This document shows, in pieces, positions 20,347-33,177 of a stretch of DNA of 64,000 bases (the stretch's first letter is position 1; every line of letters starts with the position of its first letter). This stretch comes from Chenopodium formosanum (lineage: Eukaryota > Streptophyta > Magnoliopsida > Caryophyllales > Amaranthaceae), in NCBI GenBank assembly GCA_024500155.1, contig CM044877.1, positions 78,418,001 to 78,482,000 of the forward strand, in the 5' to 3' direction. A program made the translations under genes and the position numbers. The notes beneath the pieces are model-generated. The model was not told where the DNA came from and did no database searches. It was given only the letters and a program-made list of their open reading frames with translations.

Positions 20347-20540
20347 AATTGACTGTTGGTGTAGTGGTGATTGGGCCTACACTTGATAGGTAGGACCAGT
20401 GTTCGATACCATGCAACAACAATTGGGAGGGGACTAGAACCTAACCACTCAGAACTGAGACTTAGGTAGGGAGGAGGAAAGCGCGATACATGTAGTTGAG
20501 CTCCTCTATAAATTCAGGTGCTTCTGATGAATAAGATTTC
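20347..20540 (+). mobile_element. SINE family A copy
   Basis: The head has a pol III A-box-like sequence, GGTGTAGTGGTGATTGGG, and a B-box-like sequence, AGTGTTCGATACC, about 30 bp later. Next comes CAACAACAATTGGGAGGGGA and CTAGAACCTAACCACTC. The same order appears on the minus strand at 34288-34461, so this is a repeated tRNA-derived SINE and not a tRNA gene. The 3' limit is approximate. Confidence 0.65.
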
Positions 20541-21299
20541 ATGAAAGTATGAAGTCAATCTTTTTTTCATCAAAATTACATTTCTTCACTTTGACATGCC
20601 TTTAAATATTAATGATATGCAATTGATTATTACTTCTTCCCTGTTTCTTGTTCGGTATTGTCTGCTTTATTTTAAAGAAAAACGCGTTTAGGTTCTTGTT
20701 AGCATGTTAGGATTGTTAGCCAGTTAAACACTTTTTTTTTTCTATTGTTTGCAATGAGTGATAATTGCCATATTCGTCAACTGTTGTTTCTTGTTTAATT
20801 TATAGGCTGTTGTTAGCATGTTAGCTATCTGAACAATTTTTTTATGATTTGCAATGAGTGATAATTGCCATATTTGTCAGCTGTTGTTTCTTGTATACTA
20901 GCTGATCATTGCTACAAAGCCATGGAAATTTAAATATATCGGGTTTGCAGCTTAGTCTGTTGTGATTAGATAGCAGGTTCAATTCTAGACTGGTGAATTC
21001 AGTCTCGAACTAGAAGAAGAAATTCTCAACAAGGATAACCGAAAAAGAAACACTTGTATACAATTGATAATAGAGACATTTCTTTCCAAGTATCAAAATA
21101 ATAATCAAACTATGCACAACTTCCCCTGCTTCTAGTGAATTGTATTGTTCAATCTATCAGCTCACCTTAGTATCAAGACCTAGAGTTTCAAGGCGATAAG
21201 AAATAATGTGGAATATTGTTTGTATATCCCTTAAAGATTAAAGAAACTAGCAAAGCTATTTATAAAGTGTGGCTCACCATGTCTTGTATTTTATCTCTA
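20541..21299. other. 3' flank of ENT copy 4 with a local duplication
   Basis: No gene is seen. About 70-80 bp occur twice, roughly at 20699-20793 and 20815-20896, sharing TTGCAATGAGTGATAATTGC and CTGTTGTTTCTTGT. The rest is AT-rich. Confidence 0.5.
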
Positions 21300-23658
21300 C
21301 TAGAACGATCCGTTGCCTATGATCCACAGCCAATCAAGGCAAACACCGGTAAATATACCTGCTAACAGGAATAAAACAAGCAAATTTCCCATCGCGTTTT
21401 GCTCTGGTCCCTGCAATAATTAAAACCAAAACTATTTAAAATTTGCTTTAGAAAAATCCATAAAAGATATCAACCAGCACTAAACTACAGGACTGATCAG
21501 CACTTCACACCATATAACGAACCTTGTAACCCTTGGGCGCGACTGTCATCACACAAACTGTGAGATGGCCATTGGTGAATCCCAATAGGGATGTGAGCAT
21601 TATCATCCATCCTTCATCACCATACTTAGCTGTGAAGTAAAACGCGGGGACAAAGAGGAAACGAGCTACTATTGCAGTCAATAAGCCTTTTCGAGACTCC
21701 AATTTTATGAACTTTATTAGGGGAGTGTATCTTCCTAGTAGATCCAAAACATTGTACATAGCAATCAACACAACAGCATACCTTCAAAACCAAATTCAAC
21801 TTAATCAGCATATATATGGTTTTTATTGTTTCTTATAAATAGATTAAATAGAAGATTCAGAGACATACCAGTCCCCTAATCTGTGAGTTCCTGTATTTTC
21901 ATATAGAAAACCAGGGAATATTGACAATGTCAGCACATATATCAGGTATAAACCCAAAAAGTAATCCCAATTTTGATATATCAATTGTTTGAGTGTAAAA
22001 CGATCTTCAACTTTTGCACTACCCTCAATCTGCAAAGATTCAAGTAGTCATCATGAAATGCTGCATAAATGTACAGCAGAACTTAATAATGCAGTAAAAT
22101 AAACAAGTGTAGCTTGCCTGGTTGATACCACCAGCAGCAAGGTCAGATGTAACTGTTTTAGACCCTTCTGAAGCTGCCTTTGCACGAAAGTACTTGACAA
22201 TAGGCAACTTTGGGAAGTAAAACGCGTACAGGAAAATGCACAAAAACTCAACTCCTACGGTGATAGACAAAAACAATACTGCAAAAGGCAAGGGTATGAT
22301 ACATCAGTTACTAAGTCAAGACAATGGTACCCCTGTATGGCTATATAAGTGAGATTCGTAAATACAATCATTTACAATAATTACACCCTCCATGGCTCTA
22401 TTAGATACTACGGAGTAGTAATATTTGACCACTTTCAACATTTCAATCTGCTCAATATATGACATTTAAATTTCCAATGCAATTTCAACAAGTCTAATAG
22501 TCTAATGTACATCTGCATAAACTTAAACGATTATAATAGAGCGAGTAATAAACTCACAAGCACCCTTGCGTAGGCCATCATTAGATTTATCAAATGCTGC
22601 TTTTGTCACTAGCCTTAAACCAGAGGTTATAACACCAGAAGCAGCCAAACCAGCAAAGAATGACTGCAGATCAGAATCACAGTATTAGTAAGACTTGTTA
22701 AACAACAACAAAACAACAAATGAATTTTTTTGTGAAAGTGCAAAGAAAGGATGGATAACCACAACACATACTTGAATAAATTGAGGCGGCATAAAAGCCA
22801 AGTCCCCGCACATTCCACCTTGAACATGTGCATCTGCAACTCCAAACGCGCCAACAAGTAAGCATAAACCTACATAAGGCCCAACTCCTCCTCTTCCAGA
22901 TGTTCCTACATCTAACTGTCATGATCAAACAACACAATATTACTATAATTCCAACTGAGAGACCTATAAACATGTAAATTTATTATATTCCAGCAAACTA
23001 TTTAAAGTGACATACCAATAGACAACCCAGAGTACTAATGAAGAACAGAACCAATCCAGCAAGGTTCCTCTTTCTAGTATCAAGTCGTGATTCATGGTAC
23101 GCGAGTATTGCCATAGTTCCCACAGCAAATGGTTGATACACAAGTGTGAGTACCCTTGAAGGATGATAATTCTTCATAAGAAAATAAGAGAAGCCAAAAT
23201 CAACAACAACAACAACAACAAAAACAATAACAACCTTCACAAAATGTAACCAACATTGCAATAATGTACCAAGAAACTAAATCTTTAATTAGCTCCATAC
23301 TTTCATGTAAACTTTAATACAACAAAATCAAGAATTACATTATCATGCTTAAAATAGAATCAAAAAAAGGAAGAAATTTCATACTGGAAAAACTTTGTAA
23401 TAATAATCTCCAATGGTCAGCATACTGTTCCATGATAAGAGTGACCCTAATCCAAGTAACCAGCAAACTATCACAGCATTCCTTTTTCCCTGATTACCCA
23501 ACACAAAAACAATCAAATCCAGCAAAAGGGTATCCTTAAATTTTACTGAAATCATGAAATAAATTCAAATTGACATTAATAATTTATCAAGACATTATTT
23601 AAGAACACCTTACCTGAAACCTTTCAGGAGTGCTAATTTCTTCAGTAGTAACACCCAT
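21300..23658 (-). CDS. Equilibrative nucleoside transporter, ENT copy 4
   Basis: The rightmost and most distinct member of the array, again an ENT nucleoside transporter. Exons are 23614-23658, 23385-23489, 23016-23171, 22772-22915, 22558-22663, 22118-22278, 21869-22029, 21523-21781 and 21300-21410; they sum to 1248 nt and 415 residues. The N-terminus is short (MGVTTEEISTPERFQ). Motifs kept include DLLGRYTPL, TNGHLTVC and LDWLWIIGNGSF before TAG. Exon 6 ends with a GC donor (CCAG|GCAAGC), as in copy 3. Exon 7 opens IEGSAKVEDR where the others have VDDG or VQDD. The leader intron has an acceptor near 23672 and a donor after 23959. The 3' end lacks the repeated flank shared by copies 1-3, so it may be the oldest member. 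Confidence 0.94.
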
Positions 23659-23959
23659 TTCTTCAATTCACCTGTCACAAAATTAAAAAGACAGTGTGAA
23701 ATAAACCAGTATATATGTATGAGCATGAATCATATATCAGCAAACATATTATATTATGATTATTATAATATTAAGTAGCTTAAATCTGATCCCAAAAATG
23801 AGGGGAATAATGTCAAAGATACTTGCTAAAGTAAACCCCATCAAATCAAATAAAAAAGATGAATTCTTTTTTTAAGATTTGGTTCGTAATTAAAGTTGCA
23901 GAAAAGAAATGACAAAAAATAAGTCAAATGAATGAATGAAAGAGGAAGAGAAGATTACT

Positions 23960-26746
23960 CTGCTCTTGGCACTGGATTGGGCGAAGGTGTGTAAGAATAA
24001 AATGATTTAAAAAGAGAGAGATATGCTACATTAATATTGAAAGGAATCTCATAAAAATGGTAAATTCAATAGAAGATACGTAGAATAATTGCGCATTCAT
24101 ATTCTCATGACAATTATAGGTGTTTGTAATTTGTAAATTGTAATGAATCAATGTATCTTCTAAATAGTATTATATAGGAGTATTAACTATTAAGGAGGAC
24201 TTTTATAGAAATAGTATTAGCTGTTTTTTTAGAGTAACAAACAAATTACAGCTTGAAATATCATTGATGAAAGATTATTGAAAATGAAATCAAAGTTGTG
24301 TTTGCTGAAAATTATTTTTCCAAGCCGAAAAAAAAAAAAAAATCTTACATACAAATTCTTCGAGGTGAAAATCGGATGGTTTGATGGGATAATTTTGGGT
24401 TAGGTCATTGAAGTAAGACTCGTTTGGATTTTGGATTGATTTTGGTTTTGGTTGAGTATTGAATATATACGTATACGTATTAATTTATTTAGGTCAGGTC
24501 GACATTGATGTTAATACTCCGTATCTTATATTTATATAATTGAACAAATTAACAAATTTCATTGTATAAGATATAATCAATAACCTAAGTAATCCAAGTT
24601 ACTCTCTCATAAGAAAAATCATAGTAACACCTAACGATTAAGATAATATTTACTAAATGTATAATACAATTAGGGCATGTTTACATTTACTTAATTTCAG
24701 TTTAATTCATTTCATTTCAGTTCAACTCCAATCCGTTTAGTTCAGTTCAGCTCCTAATTTCCCTTTCTCATAAAATATTCATTTAAGCTTAGTTCAGTTC
24801 AGTTCAGCTTCAATTAGTTCAATTCAATTCAGCTCCAATCAGTTCAGTTCAGTTCAGCTCAATTCAGTAAATGTGAACAGACCCTTAATGTAAGGATATT
24901 GATTATATCTTATACAAAGTATCTTTAACCATTACTTTAAGTAAATTCGAGTTTTAAATCAGGTATTTTGTATTTAGATCCAATATAAAATTATTGGGAT
25001 AATTAAGTACAAGTCAAAATTATGGTGCTACTTCCAAAGAAAAATTATTTATAAGGTCTTTATTTCTTATTAGTTTTAACAAAAAAGTATTGTTATTTAC
25101 TCCAACATAAAATTACGTCCAACATAAAATTACTCCGTAATTTATTGTAACTAATAAAAAACGCAGGTGCTATGCAGGAACTTACAATACCATTATAATA
25201 TTGGTGAGAACGTGATTAGAATAAGACTGTAAATATCAAGATATAGGGTTTAGCCGCATTGAGTAATGGACTAATTGGGTATGGAGTAACAGCAAGTTGA
25301 CAAGTATGAAGTAAGAGATTGAAGCTAAAATAATGTGAACATATGACCAATTGATAGATTTGACAAAATAATTTGCTGATTAAATAAGAATAATCATTAG
25401 AAGGGGGATTGGACTACGTAGTATAAACGCCTAAGCCACTTGGACTTTTATTATACGAGTATTTTACATTATTTTTCATTGTGAAATACATAGAAATAAT
25501 AAAAATAATAATAATAATAATAATAATACGTTCTTTAGATGAGTTTTCAATACTCTTTATTGTGAAATAATAGTACTACTAAAAACAATGACGTCCGTGT
25601 GAGGTGGGTTGGAGTGATGGTAAAAGACAACAATCAAGATACTAATAAGCAAAGTACAACATCTATCTATCTTAAGTAAGGCAATTTGATATATTATGAT
25701 ACAAAGATGTGCTTGTTTGTTGTTTGTTATATTAAGAAAATGTTACAAGCGATCAAATTTGCCTTAATAATGTTATTAACATAGATATCATTTGGTATGG
25801 ACATCAAGTAATATAATTTAAGAATGATATAAGAAAAAATTCAAATTATGGTCATACCATTGCTCTATGTGACTCCATTGTCTCCACAGTCTATATACCC
25901 AAAATAACAACAACAAAAAATACTATACCATTTGTTGCATTTTTGTTCCCTATAACAAAAAAGAAGAGACCATTTCGTGTGAATGATAGCTAGCTAGACC
26001 TCTATTATGAGAGTATTCATTACTTCAAAGTCATCTAATTTAGGCAAGCATCTCTTTTTTATTTTTTTATTATTCAAAAACCATTTATTTATAATTTTTG
26101 CTAATAAGTCATATATTGTCAATTATAAAAGTCAAAATGATGTAAATTTTACTTAAGACATATGTAACTATTTTCTAAATTAAGAAATAGTTGTGATCAG
26201 CTCATTTTGTTTAATTGGTATTTAACGAACTTAAATTAAATGTACTAAATTAAATTATTTTTATTAGGGTAATATCATATGTAACCCTTAAGTCTAACAA
26301 CAAATATTTAATAAATTTTCTAATTTGATGCGGAGTACAATATTAATATACTCCCTCCGTTTCATAATGTTGTCCCATATACTATTTTGGGCGTTTCAAA
26401 ATGATCTACCCATATTGAATCTATTCCTTATTTATTTTATTTTATTTTCCTAATCTGCCCTTATTATTCCATTAATATTTTCATTTTTTTCTTTTTTCTT
26501 TTTAGCTAATTATATGTATTCTTAAGAGTTATGTACATCATTTTTTATGAAAATGGTAAATAAAACAACATAAATGTCCAGTCATCATGGCATTTTCGTA
26601 AATATATCAACAACAGTGAGACCCATATTTACTAAAAAGTTGTGGATTTATTTACAATTTTGTCATTTGATAAACAAATTTTGTTTATCATATTGATAAA
26701 CTTGGATTTTCTCATTTTTTTTTTATTATTATTAAGCTTAAACTTA
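23960..26746. other. Intergenic upstream of ENT copy 4
   Basis: AT-rich, with no supported gene. It holds one CAGTT-family MITE (24673-24884), an ATA microsatellite near 25502-25528 and, near 26350, a lone CTCCCTCCGTTTCATAA end typical of a Stowaway MITE whose other end I could not find. Confidence 0.5.
24673..24884. mobile_element. Tourist-like MITE, CAGTT family
   Basis: The ends are GGGCATGTTTACATTTAC and GTAAATGTGAACAGACCC, with TTA at 24670-24672 and 24885-24887. The interior is TTCAGTTCAGCTCC-type repeats in two blocks around CTCATAAAATATTCA. At 212 bp it is the longest clear copy. Confidence 0.82.
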
Positions 26747-26841
26747 GGGTCTGTTCACTTCAACTTAATTTTAGTTCAATTCAGGGCAGTTCAGCTCCAA
26801 TCAGTTCAGTTTAGCTTAGTTTAGTAAATGTGAACATGCCC
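26747..26841. mobile_element. Tourist-like MITE, CAGTT family, short form
   Basis: The ends are GGGTCTGTTCACTT and AATGTGAACATGCCC, flanked by TTA on both sides (26744-26746, 26842-26844). Only 95 bp long, it lacks the central TCATAAAATATTCA block and is probably an internal deletion derivative. Confidence 0.8.
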
Positions 26842-26844
26842 TTA

Positions 26845-29800
26845 ATAAATAAAACTCATTTTAATTATCGAAATTCATTGAACTTGATTTAATTTTGTTA
26901 AACTTAACTTACTTTTATTAAATTAAATTATATTTTGTGAATTAAATTTTTTTCCCGTGAAATGAGCAAGACATAGATAAAAACATACACGTGCTATATT
27001 CAAATACTCTATCTGTCCCATAATATAGTTTTTGTTTGTATGTTTTTCACGATACTTAAGAAATAAAGAAGTGGAAAGCAGGATTAAAGAAGAACAAAAG
27101 CAAATTAACAAAACACTAAGAACACTAAACTAGGACTAAATTGCTGTAGTACATAGAAGAATAAAGATTTTGAAATTTGGGCATTGCCATCTTTCCCTCG
27201 TTGTAGAAGACTAGAAGCTAAACAGGTTTTGATGAATGAAATTAAAATTGATAATGTCTTTAGTTTAAGTGTACTATAGTCAAACTACTACGAGTAATTG
27301 TTAGATTCCGGTAAGTTAGAAGGATCTTGAACTAATAAATAGACGAAATTCTCTATTATTCCATTTGATGTAGAGCTTATCAAAGTTAGTCCGGCCTGAT
27401 TTTAGACAGATTTTTTTGGCCCAAAATCGAGTTAGGCCTGAATCGATTTATTTAATTTATTTTGGGCGAGCTTGGGAATGCGAAGTGGGCTTATTTTTGT
27501 TAGACTCAATCTGGCCCAGTTCGTTTAATAATCAACTCTAATTTTTAGAGAGCCAAAAAGATGGGGGTGAGAATCAATCTCAAGGTCTCTTGAAACCGGA
27601 GGGAAAACATTAACCACTTGAGTTATCTCTCACTCTCGATCACCTCTAATTTGATATTAGCAATGAATTATTTACTTGTATTTCAGTAGAATTTGTAATT
27701 AATAGGATGGAAAATGAAAACTTAATCGAAATAGATTAACTTTTTTTTTTTTTTTTTTTTCTATAATCGCATTTCGAAGAAGGTACGACCAAAGAAATAA
27801 GTCACAAAAATCCAGAGCCCTAGAAAGTTAAATTTAAAGTGAGTGTGCTATTGGCAATATTCATTAAATTAATTCAAGTATAATAACGTAAATATCTTAA
27901 TAGTTAATACGGAGAACATAGTTAAAGCTAAGATTTTGGGCCCAATAAGTAAACTACTGTATAATGAATGTATGGACCAACTTGGAAGTTCTATATGGAT
28001 TATATGGGTCCACATTTGGGAAGGGGAACAAGGCAATGAAACACTAGGTCCCATTCATCGCCGCCCGTCAAATAGCCTTCTATCTCATATTGCTTTGTCC
28101 CATAAACCACTTTTCAATTTCAACTCAAACATTATAACTTCCTGATCTTGTACATTTTTGACCCGACCCGTTTAGCAACCGGTAGTAAATTATGATAATG
28201 AAAATGAATTTTAAGTGTAAATCAAAAATAAATTAATATTATAATTTACATGGTAATGCCATTTCATCTTCAACCATTAGTACAAATATTATGTACGAAT
28301 AAAAAATTTCTATTCTAAAGAAAAATAGCCAATCTAGATGAGCTAACATTATCATGAGAATAAATCTTGATTTTCCTTGCTAATTTACATATAAATTCAT
28401 TCTCATTACAATCATTTATATGACACCTATCGCAGGGACAATTAGTAAGGAGCATCAATTTTGCAAATGATTGATTTGAAATCATGTTTAACCGCTATAT
28501 ATGATTATAATGAGCTCAAAATTATTATTATTATTATATCTCAAAAACAAAAGTCATACAACTAACAATAAATTATTATTATCATTATTATAATTATTAT
28601 TATTATACAAAATTACAAAGTAGTTAAGAATCTTATTGACCTAGTGCCTTTAAAAACAAAAAAGTCAATACGGCATGAGTTCTTGATGTAATTAAAGGTG
28701 TGATTTAGTCACTTATTTTCACTTAGAACCCAATTTTCTTTGTCTTATCTTATTTGAACATTTTTTTCTAAAATAAGTGAAAAATAAATAAATTATGGAG
28801 GTCCAAAACCCTTTAATAATGGAGGGAAATCCGAAAATGTAAGCAATAGACGCATCTATATACTTGTATAAACTTCTAAAGTGCTCCTATGCTGTACGAA
28901 TCTTTGTTCATTTCTATACCACTCGTGTATTAGGAGAATCTAAGTAATTTGTGATTTAGCAATAGCAGCTCATAGTTTGCTGCAAGTTACAGTACAACAT
29001 AACTCCAGACGATGCTTATTCGGTGATTCCCTTATGAAATCAGCTTTAATTAAATTAATATGGAACAAAATGCCGTCCATAATTATTAAATTCCAGATGC
29101 TTCTAACAAATTGTAATTTTTAATCATCTGACATTTTGTTTATACACTTGTGATCACGTCAAACAGCTCAGCTACTTCTCAAATTGGATCATTTAACTAC
29201 CATTTACAGTAGGTTGTTGAATATTACACTATGATTATTAATTATCTAAGATTGTGCAATTATTTGAGTAATGGATTACGTCTTGGTATCAATATTAGTA
29301 TTATTAATGTTACAATCATCTTAACATTACGTATTCTTTATATTCTCCTTGCGTCTCATCCAAGGGTGGTTCTGACTTCTGAGCATGTTAAGCCTTAAGG
29401 GTGGTCGATCGCACAGGGCCCCATAAAGTGATACTACTATAAAAGGGCTTGTTTTTTTTTTAAATTTGGTAGCATATTTTTCTTTAAAAAATAGATTTTA
29501 GGGCCCTATTTAACAAAATTGCACCAGACCACCTTCACTCTGGTTTCATCTCATGTGACAGTCTGTTATCCATACGTATAATCATTTTTTTTAAGGAATC
29601 CACACATATAATCATAAAACTATAAAAGTTTATATAGTCATATAAATAAATAATAGTATATGAACTTCATAACTTAATTGGGTTTTAGCTCTAAACTATC
29701 GAAAAAGTTTTAGATTTTGAAAACAAAAATATTCCAAAACACGATAATAATTCTACAACACCCAATTCTACAATCCATAAGCGTGAAAAAGGTAAAATTT

Positions 29801-30416
29801 CTAACACATTTTATAGTTTTTCTTAAAAAAACAAAGCACATGATGATCCCATATCATAATTTTTTCTCATACTCCATACATTATAATTTAGAAATTTAAT
29901 AGCATAGTTTACCTTAATTATTCATGAAATAGTAAGATAATAGGTGAGGGAACATAACCTTAATAAACCCTCAAGACAAAGGATTGATAATAATTAGGGA
30001 GTGGCTAATAATCACTTATTCTTTTTGTGGCTTTAAATAACATCCAAAAAATGATGACAGTTAACCACCTAGTTACAGCAATAATGCTTTACTTTTTAAC
30101 GAAAATCAAGTGTACACCTACTAAATGGGCCCAACTTTGATGATAAATACCCAATTTTTCAAATTTAATTTAGTTTAAAATGAAATCAGCTCCAAAATTA
30201 GACTAAAACCGCTAAAAAAACACAACGAATCTTCTGATGATGCGTCTGTGACAAACTCATCCATCACCGAACGTGTAACCCAGTCATCTCCCTCCCTCCC
30301 TCCCTTCTCCATTATTTCACAAACAAACATTCTCTCTCTCCTCCTTTTATTCTAGAGAGAGAAAATCAGATTATATTTTCTGATCCCGAGTTCTTCTTCA
30401 TCTTCAAGCTTCAACA
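26845..30416. other. Intergenic region
   Basis: No gene is supported in either strand. It holds a SINE on the minus strand (27545-27650), a T-run at about 27742-27763, a lone Stowaway-like end at 27006 (TACTCTATCTGTCCCATAAT) and AT-rich sequence. Roughly the last 120 bp before 30417 are CT-rich and should be the promoter and leader of the PB1 gene. Confidence 0.5.
27545..27650 (-). mobile_element. SINE family B copy
   Basis: Read on the minus strand it gives GAGAGATAACTCAAGTGGTT (A-box-like) and GAGATTGATTCTCACC (B-box-like), followed by TTTTTGGCTCTCTAAA. The same arrangement lies on the plus strand at 60862-60970. Two copies with the same downstream sequence indicate a SINE and not a tRNA gene. 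Confidence 0.6.
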
Positions 30417-31709
30417 ATGGAGATGGACTCGGGGGCTGACTCAGTGAGTTCAACACCGCGTTCAGTCCACCATAAACACCCTCTTTCCGACGATAAATCG
30501 GTGGTTCGACTCATGGTTAGCTTCGGCGGTAAAATCCTCCCTCGTCCTCACGACAATCAGCTTCGTTACGTCGGTGGTGATACCAGAATCGTCGCCATTA
30601 ATCGTACCTCTACTTTCTCTCTCCTACTTTCCAAGCTCTCGAAGCTTCTTTCGTCCCCTCAAAACAACAACACCACCACCAACAACAATAACTCAACCTC
30701 TTCCTCAACCTCCGTTGCTAACGCCACCGCCACCGCCGCTGTTGACTTCACCGTGAAATACCAGCTACCCAACGAAGAACTCGACGCTTTGATTACAGTT
30801 TCGACGGATGAAGACGTCGAAAATATGATGGAGGAATTCGACAGATTATCAACCTCAGCAACGAATAAGATCCCGCGGTTGCGGCTTTTTCTGTTTCCGG
30901 ATACGAATGAAGGAGGAGTTTCTAGAACTTCGAGTATCGCGTCGCTTCTAGATGGTTCTAGGAAGAGGGAGAATTGGTTTCTCGACGCTTTGAACGGCGG
31001 TTCTACTGGCGGTGGATTGGAAAGAGGAAGATCAGAAGCGTCGTCAATTGTTTCGGAAGTTCCAGATTATTTATTCGGGTTAGAAAGCTCCGATGAACCA
31101 CCTCAACCTCCTGCTAAATTTAGGAACCGGTCTGGGTTAGCTGAACCGAACCCCGGCTCAGCCCCTGGTTCACCGGCTTTCGGTTCGGCTTCTTCTGCAC
31201 CGTCTATGCCTAACCTTCCACCAGTTAAGACTAAACCGGAGAAAACTAATATGCATTCGGTTGATGATGGGGGTGAACCGGTTCATGTTAGCGGTCCGGT
31301 ATGGAGTCATAATGTTAACCCGAGTTCACCTTACCGGGCTCATGCGGTTCAGCAGCAGCAGCCTGTACCGGTTTATTATGTTCAGGCACCCGGGTCTGGG
31401 CCGGGTATGATTCCTTCTCATAGGAATGTGGTTCCGGTTTCGGTTCCGATTCAAGGGCAGTATATGACTCAATATGGGCCGGGTCCGGTTCAGGTTCCAG
31501 TTGGGTATCCGGGTCAGGGTCAGAATCCGGGTCAAATGTATGAGATGCAAATGCAAGGGAATATGATTCAAAGTCAGGGTTTAAGTGGGATGAACCAGCC
31601 TGTTTATTATGGGGTTAATAATGGTGGTATGGTTGCTACTTATCCGGGTACGAATATGCCTATACATGGAGATGATGATGGATCAAAAGGTCGAACTTAT
31701 CAAAGTTGA
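30417..31709 (+). CDS. PB1-domain protein
   Basis: A single-exon gene for a 430-residue protein of the plant octicosapeptide/Phox/Bem1p family. The PB1 domain spans about residues 27-160: it opens VVRLMVSFGGKILPRP with the conserved basic lysine, continues LRYVGGDTRIVAI, and closes with the acidic OPCA-like stretch STDEDVENMMEEFDRL and a final RLRLFLF strand. An Asn/Thr/Ser-rich insertion (about residues 82-106) splits the domain. PB1 domains pair by basic-acidic contacts, so a role in protein assembly or signalling is expected; the specific partner is unknown. The rest is low-complexity, rich in P, G, Q, S and M, with repeated PGQGQ/QGQ motifs at 348-395, and looks disordered. The start is supported by a CT-rich leader ending in CAACAATGGAG. 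There is no membrane segment or signal peptide. Confidence 0.93.
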   Translation: MEMDSGADSVSSTPRSVHHKHPLSDDKSVVRLMVSFGGKILPRPHDNQLRYVGGDTRIVAINRTSTFSLLLSKLSKLLSSPQNNNTTTNNNNSTSSSTSVANATATAAVDFTVKYQLPNEELDALITVSTDEDVENMMEEFDRLSTSATNKIPRLRLFLFPDTNEGGVSRTSSIASLLDGSRKRENWFLDALNGGSTGGGLERGRSEASSIVSEVPDYLFGLESSDEPPQPPAKFRNRSGLAEPNPGSAPGSPAFGSASSAPSMPNLPPVKTKPEKTNMHSVDDGGEPVHVSGPVWSHNVNPSSPYRAHAVQQQQPVPVYYVQAPGSGPGMIPSHRNVVPVSVPIQGQYMTQYGPGPVQVPVGYPGQGQNPGQMYEMQMQGNMIQSQGLSGMNQPVYYGVNNGGMVATYPGTNMPIHGDDDGSKGRTYQS

Positions 31710-33177
31710 AATACTCCATCGGTTTCAAAATAATTAGTAACGCGACAGTTAAATCCAGAGGAACGTATAGATTATTTAAAAAGAGTTGTCAATTATAATT
31801 TGCTATAGTAGTTCATAAAAAAGCTTCATCATACTCCGTAGTATGATACGGTGTTTAGTAAAAGTGTGCAGCAATCTTGTTTTTGCTTATTTTTGTTGAT
31901 TTTTGGCTAAGTAAGTATGTTGTTTTTGTTGAAGTTATGGTTCTTCTATGTGAAGATTAAAAGGAAAGGAGAAATATCATTATTATTATATATATTGTAT
32001 ATAGAAAAGAAATTTGGTGAAGGTTTACCAATTGTAAAGAATTTTGGGAGTTCAATAGTTCATTCATTTCATTGTTAATTTTGGGCAAATAAAGTGGAAA
32101 GCTAAAACTGTTGTTGGTATTATTGAAGCTGTCCATACAAATAAGCATCATTAAGTCATTTTACATGGCATTGGTGCATTACCATTTTGTGAGGGGCCTA
32201 ACTTCCAAAGGGCCAATTTCCATAATGAAATGTTTGTTTGTTACTTTGTTTAGCGGGGTTGTTTTTACAAATCCTTTATATTTTAAGTATTTAGGTTCTA
32301 TTCATTTTAGCTTAATTTCAGTTCAGTTTAGTCCAGTCCAATTTCTAATTTCCTTCTCTTATAAAATATTAATTTCAGCTCTATTCAGTTAATTCAGCTC
32401 CAATCAGTTCAGTTCATTTCAACTCCAATCAATTCTGTAGATGTGAACAGAGCCTTAGTGTTAAGGATCATTGAAGGAAGTATAGGTGTTTTAAATTGTA
32501 CAAGTATATATATTATATCTCTATTTTTGAACTCATTTAACTTATATAAACTATCATTAAAAAATACAAGTAATTTGGAATAAGTCAATCAAAAATCTAC
32601 ATGATTCTATCAAAAAAAATAAATAAAAAAAAATCTACATGATTATTTATCATATCATGCTATCATAGCCAATACAAAAAGTAAGGGATAGGGTGAAATA
32701 AACTTTTTAAATTTAACTAAAAACATGTAAACATGTAATGGACTAATGGGACATTAGTTTGAACTTTGGACTAGACTAGTATTTAATTGTCACATGACTA
32801 TCCAAAACAGGCTAACAATATCAAACAAAGGGAGTTATAAAGGAGAAGGCATTTAAATGGTTACATCAACAAGCTCCTGGTAACGTCAATATAGCCTCCA
32901 TTGTAGAAACACTCTCTTGGCCAATAGAAACAAACATCATCCCTCCATCTTCGTTCTTTTGGCTCATCGAACTGCCCTTGTTTAGATGAGAGCTTAACCG
33001 ATTCCAACTGTAAGTAGAACTATAGTGGGATGTGTGCCTGTGTCACAGATTTCTGCATACACCTACAATTCATATTTTTGATTTTAGATTTTACCTTTAA
33101 AAAAATCGGGTGTACAATAATTATTCACAAACTTTCATATCATCACATGGGGCTAGAGTCTAGGAGGAATTTAAAAG
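31710..33177. other. 3' flank of the PB1 gene
   Basis: It contains the presumed 3' UTR and a CAGTT-family MITE (32294-32454). A lone TACTCCATCGGTTTCAAAAT near 31713 resembles one Stowaway end. No coding region is supported. Confidence 0.5.
32294..32454. mobile_element. Tourist-like MITE, CAGTT family
   Basis: The ends are GGTTCTATTCATTTTAG and GATGTGAACAGAGCC with TTA at 32291-32293 and 32455-32457. The interior shows CTTATAAAATATTAATTTCAG and CAATCAGTTCAGTTC, as in other family members, with more divergence. Confidence 0.72.

Noticed and set aside
20347..20420. tRNA gene candidate
   Set aside because: A and B boxes are present but no cloverleaf can be drawn, and the same body recurs at 34288-34461, so it is called a SINE.
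26350..26640. Stowaway MITE starting CTCCCTCCGTTTCATAA
   Set aside because: Only one end is visible; no matching right end or TA duplication was found.
29350..29545. Possible transposon around AAGGGTGGTTCTGAC and GGGCCCTATTT
   Set aside because: Looks repeat-like, but I could not define inverted ends or a target duplication.
30574..30756. Pro/Thr-rich frame inside the PB1 gene
   Set aside because: Alternative-frame shadow of the Asn/Thr/Ser-rich insertion in the PB1 domain.
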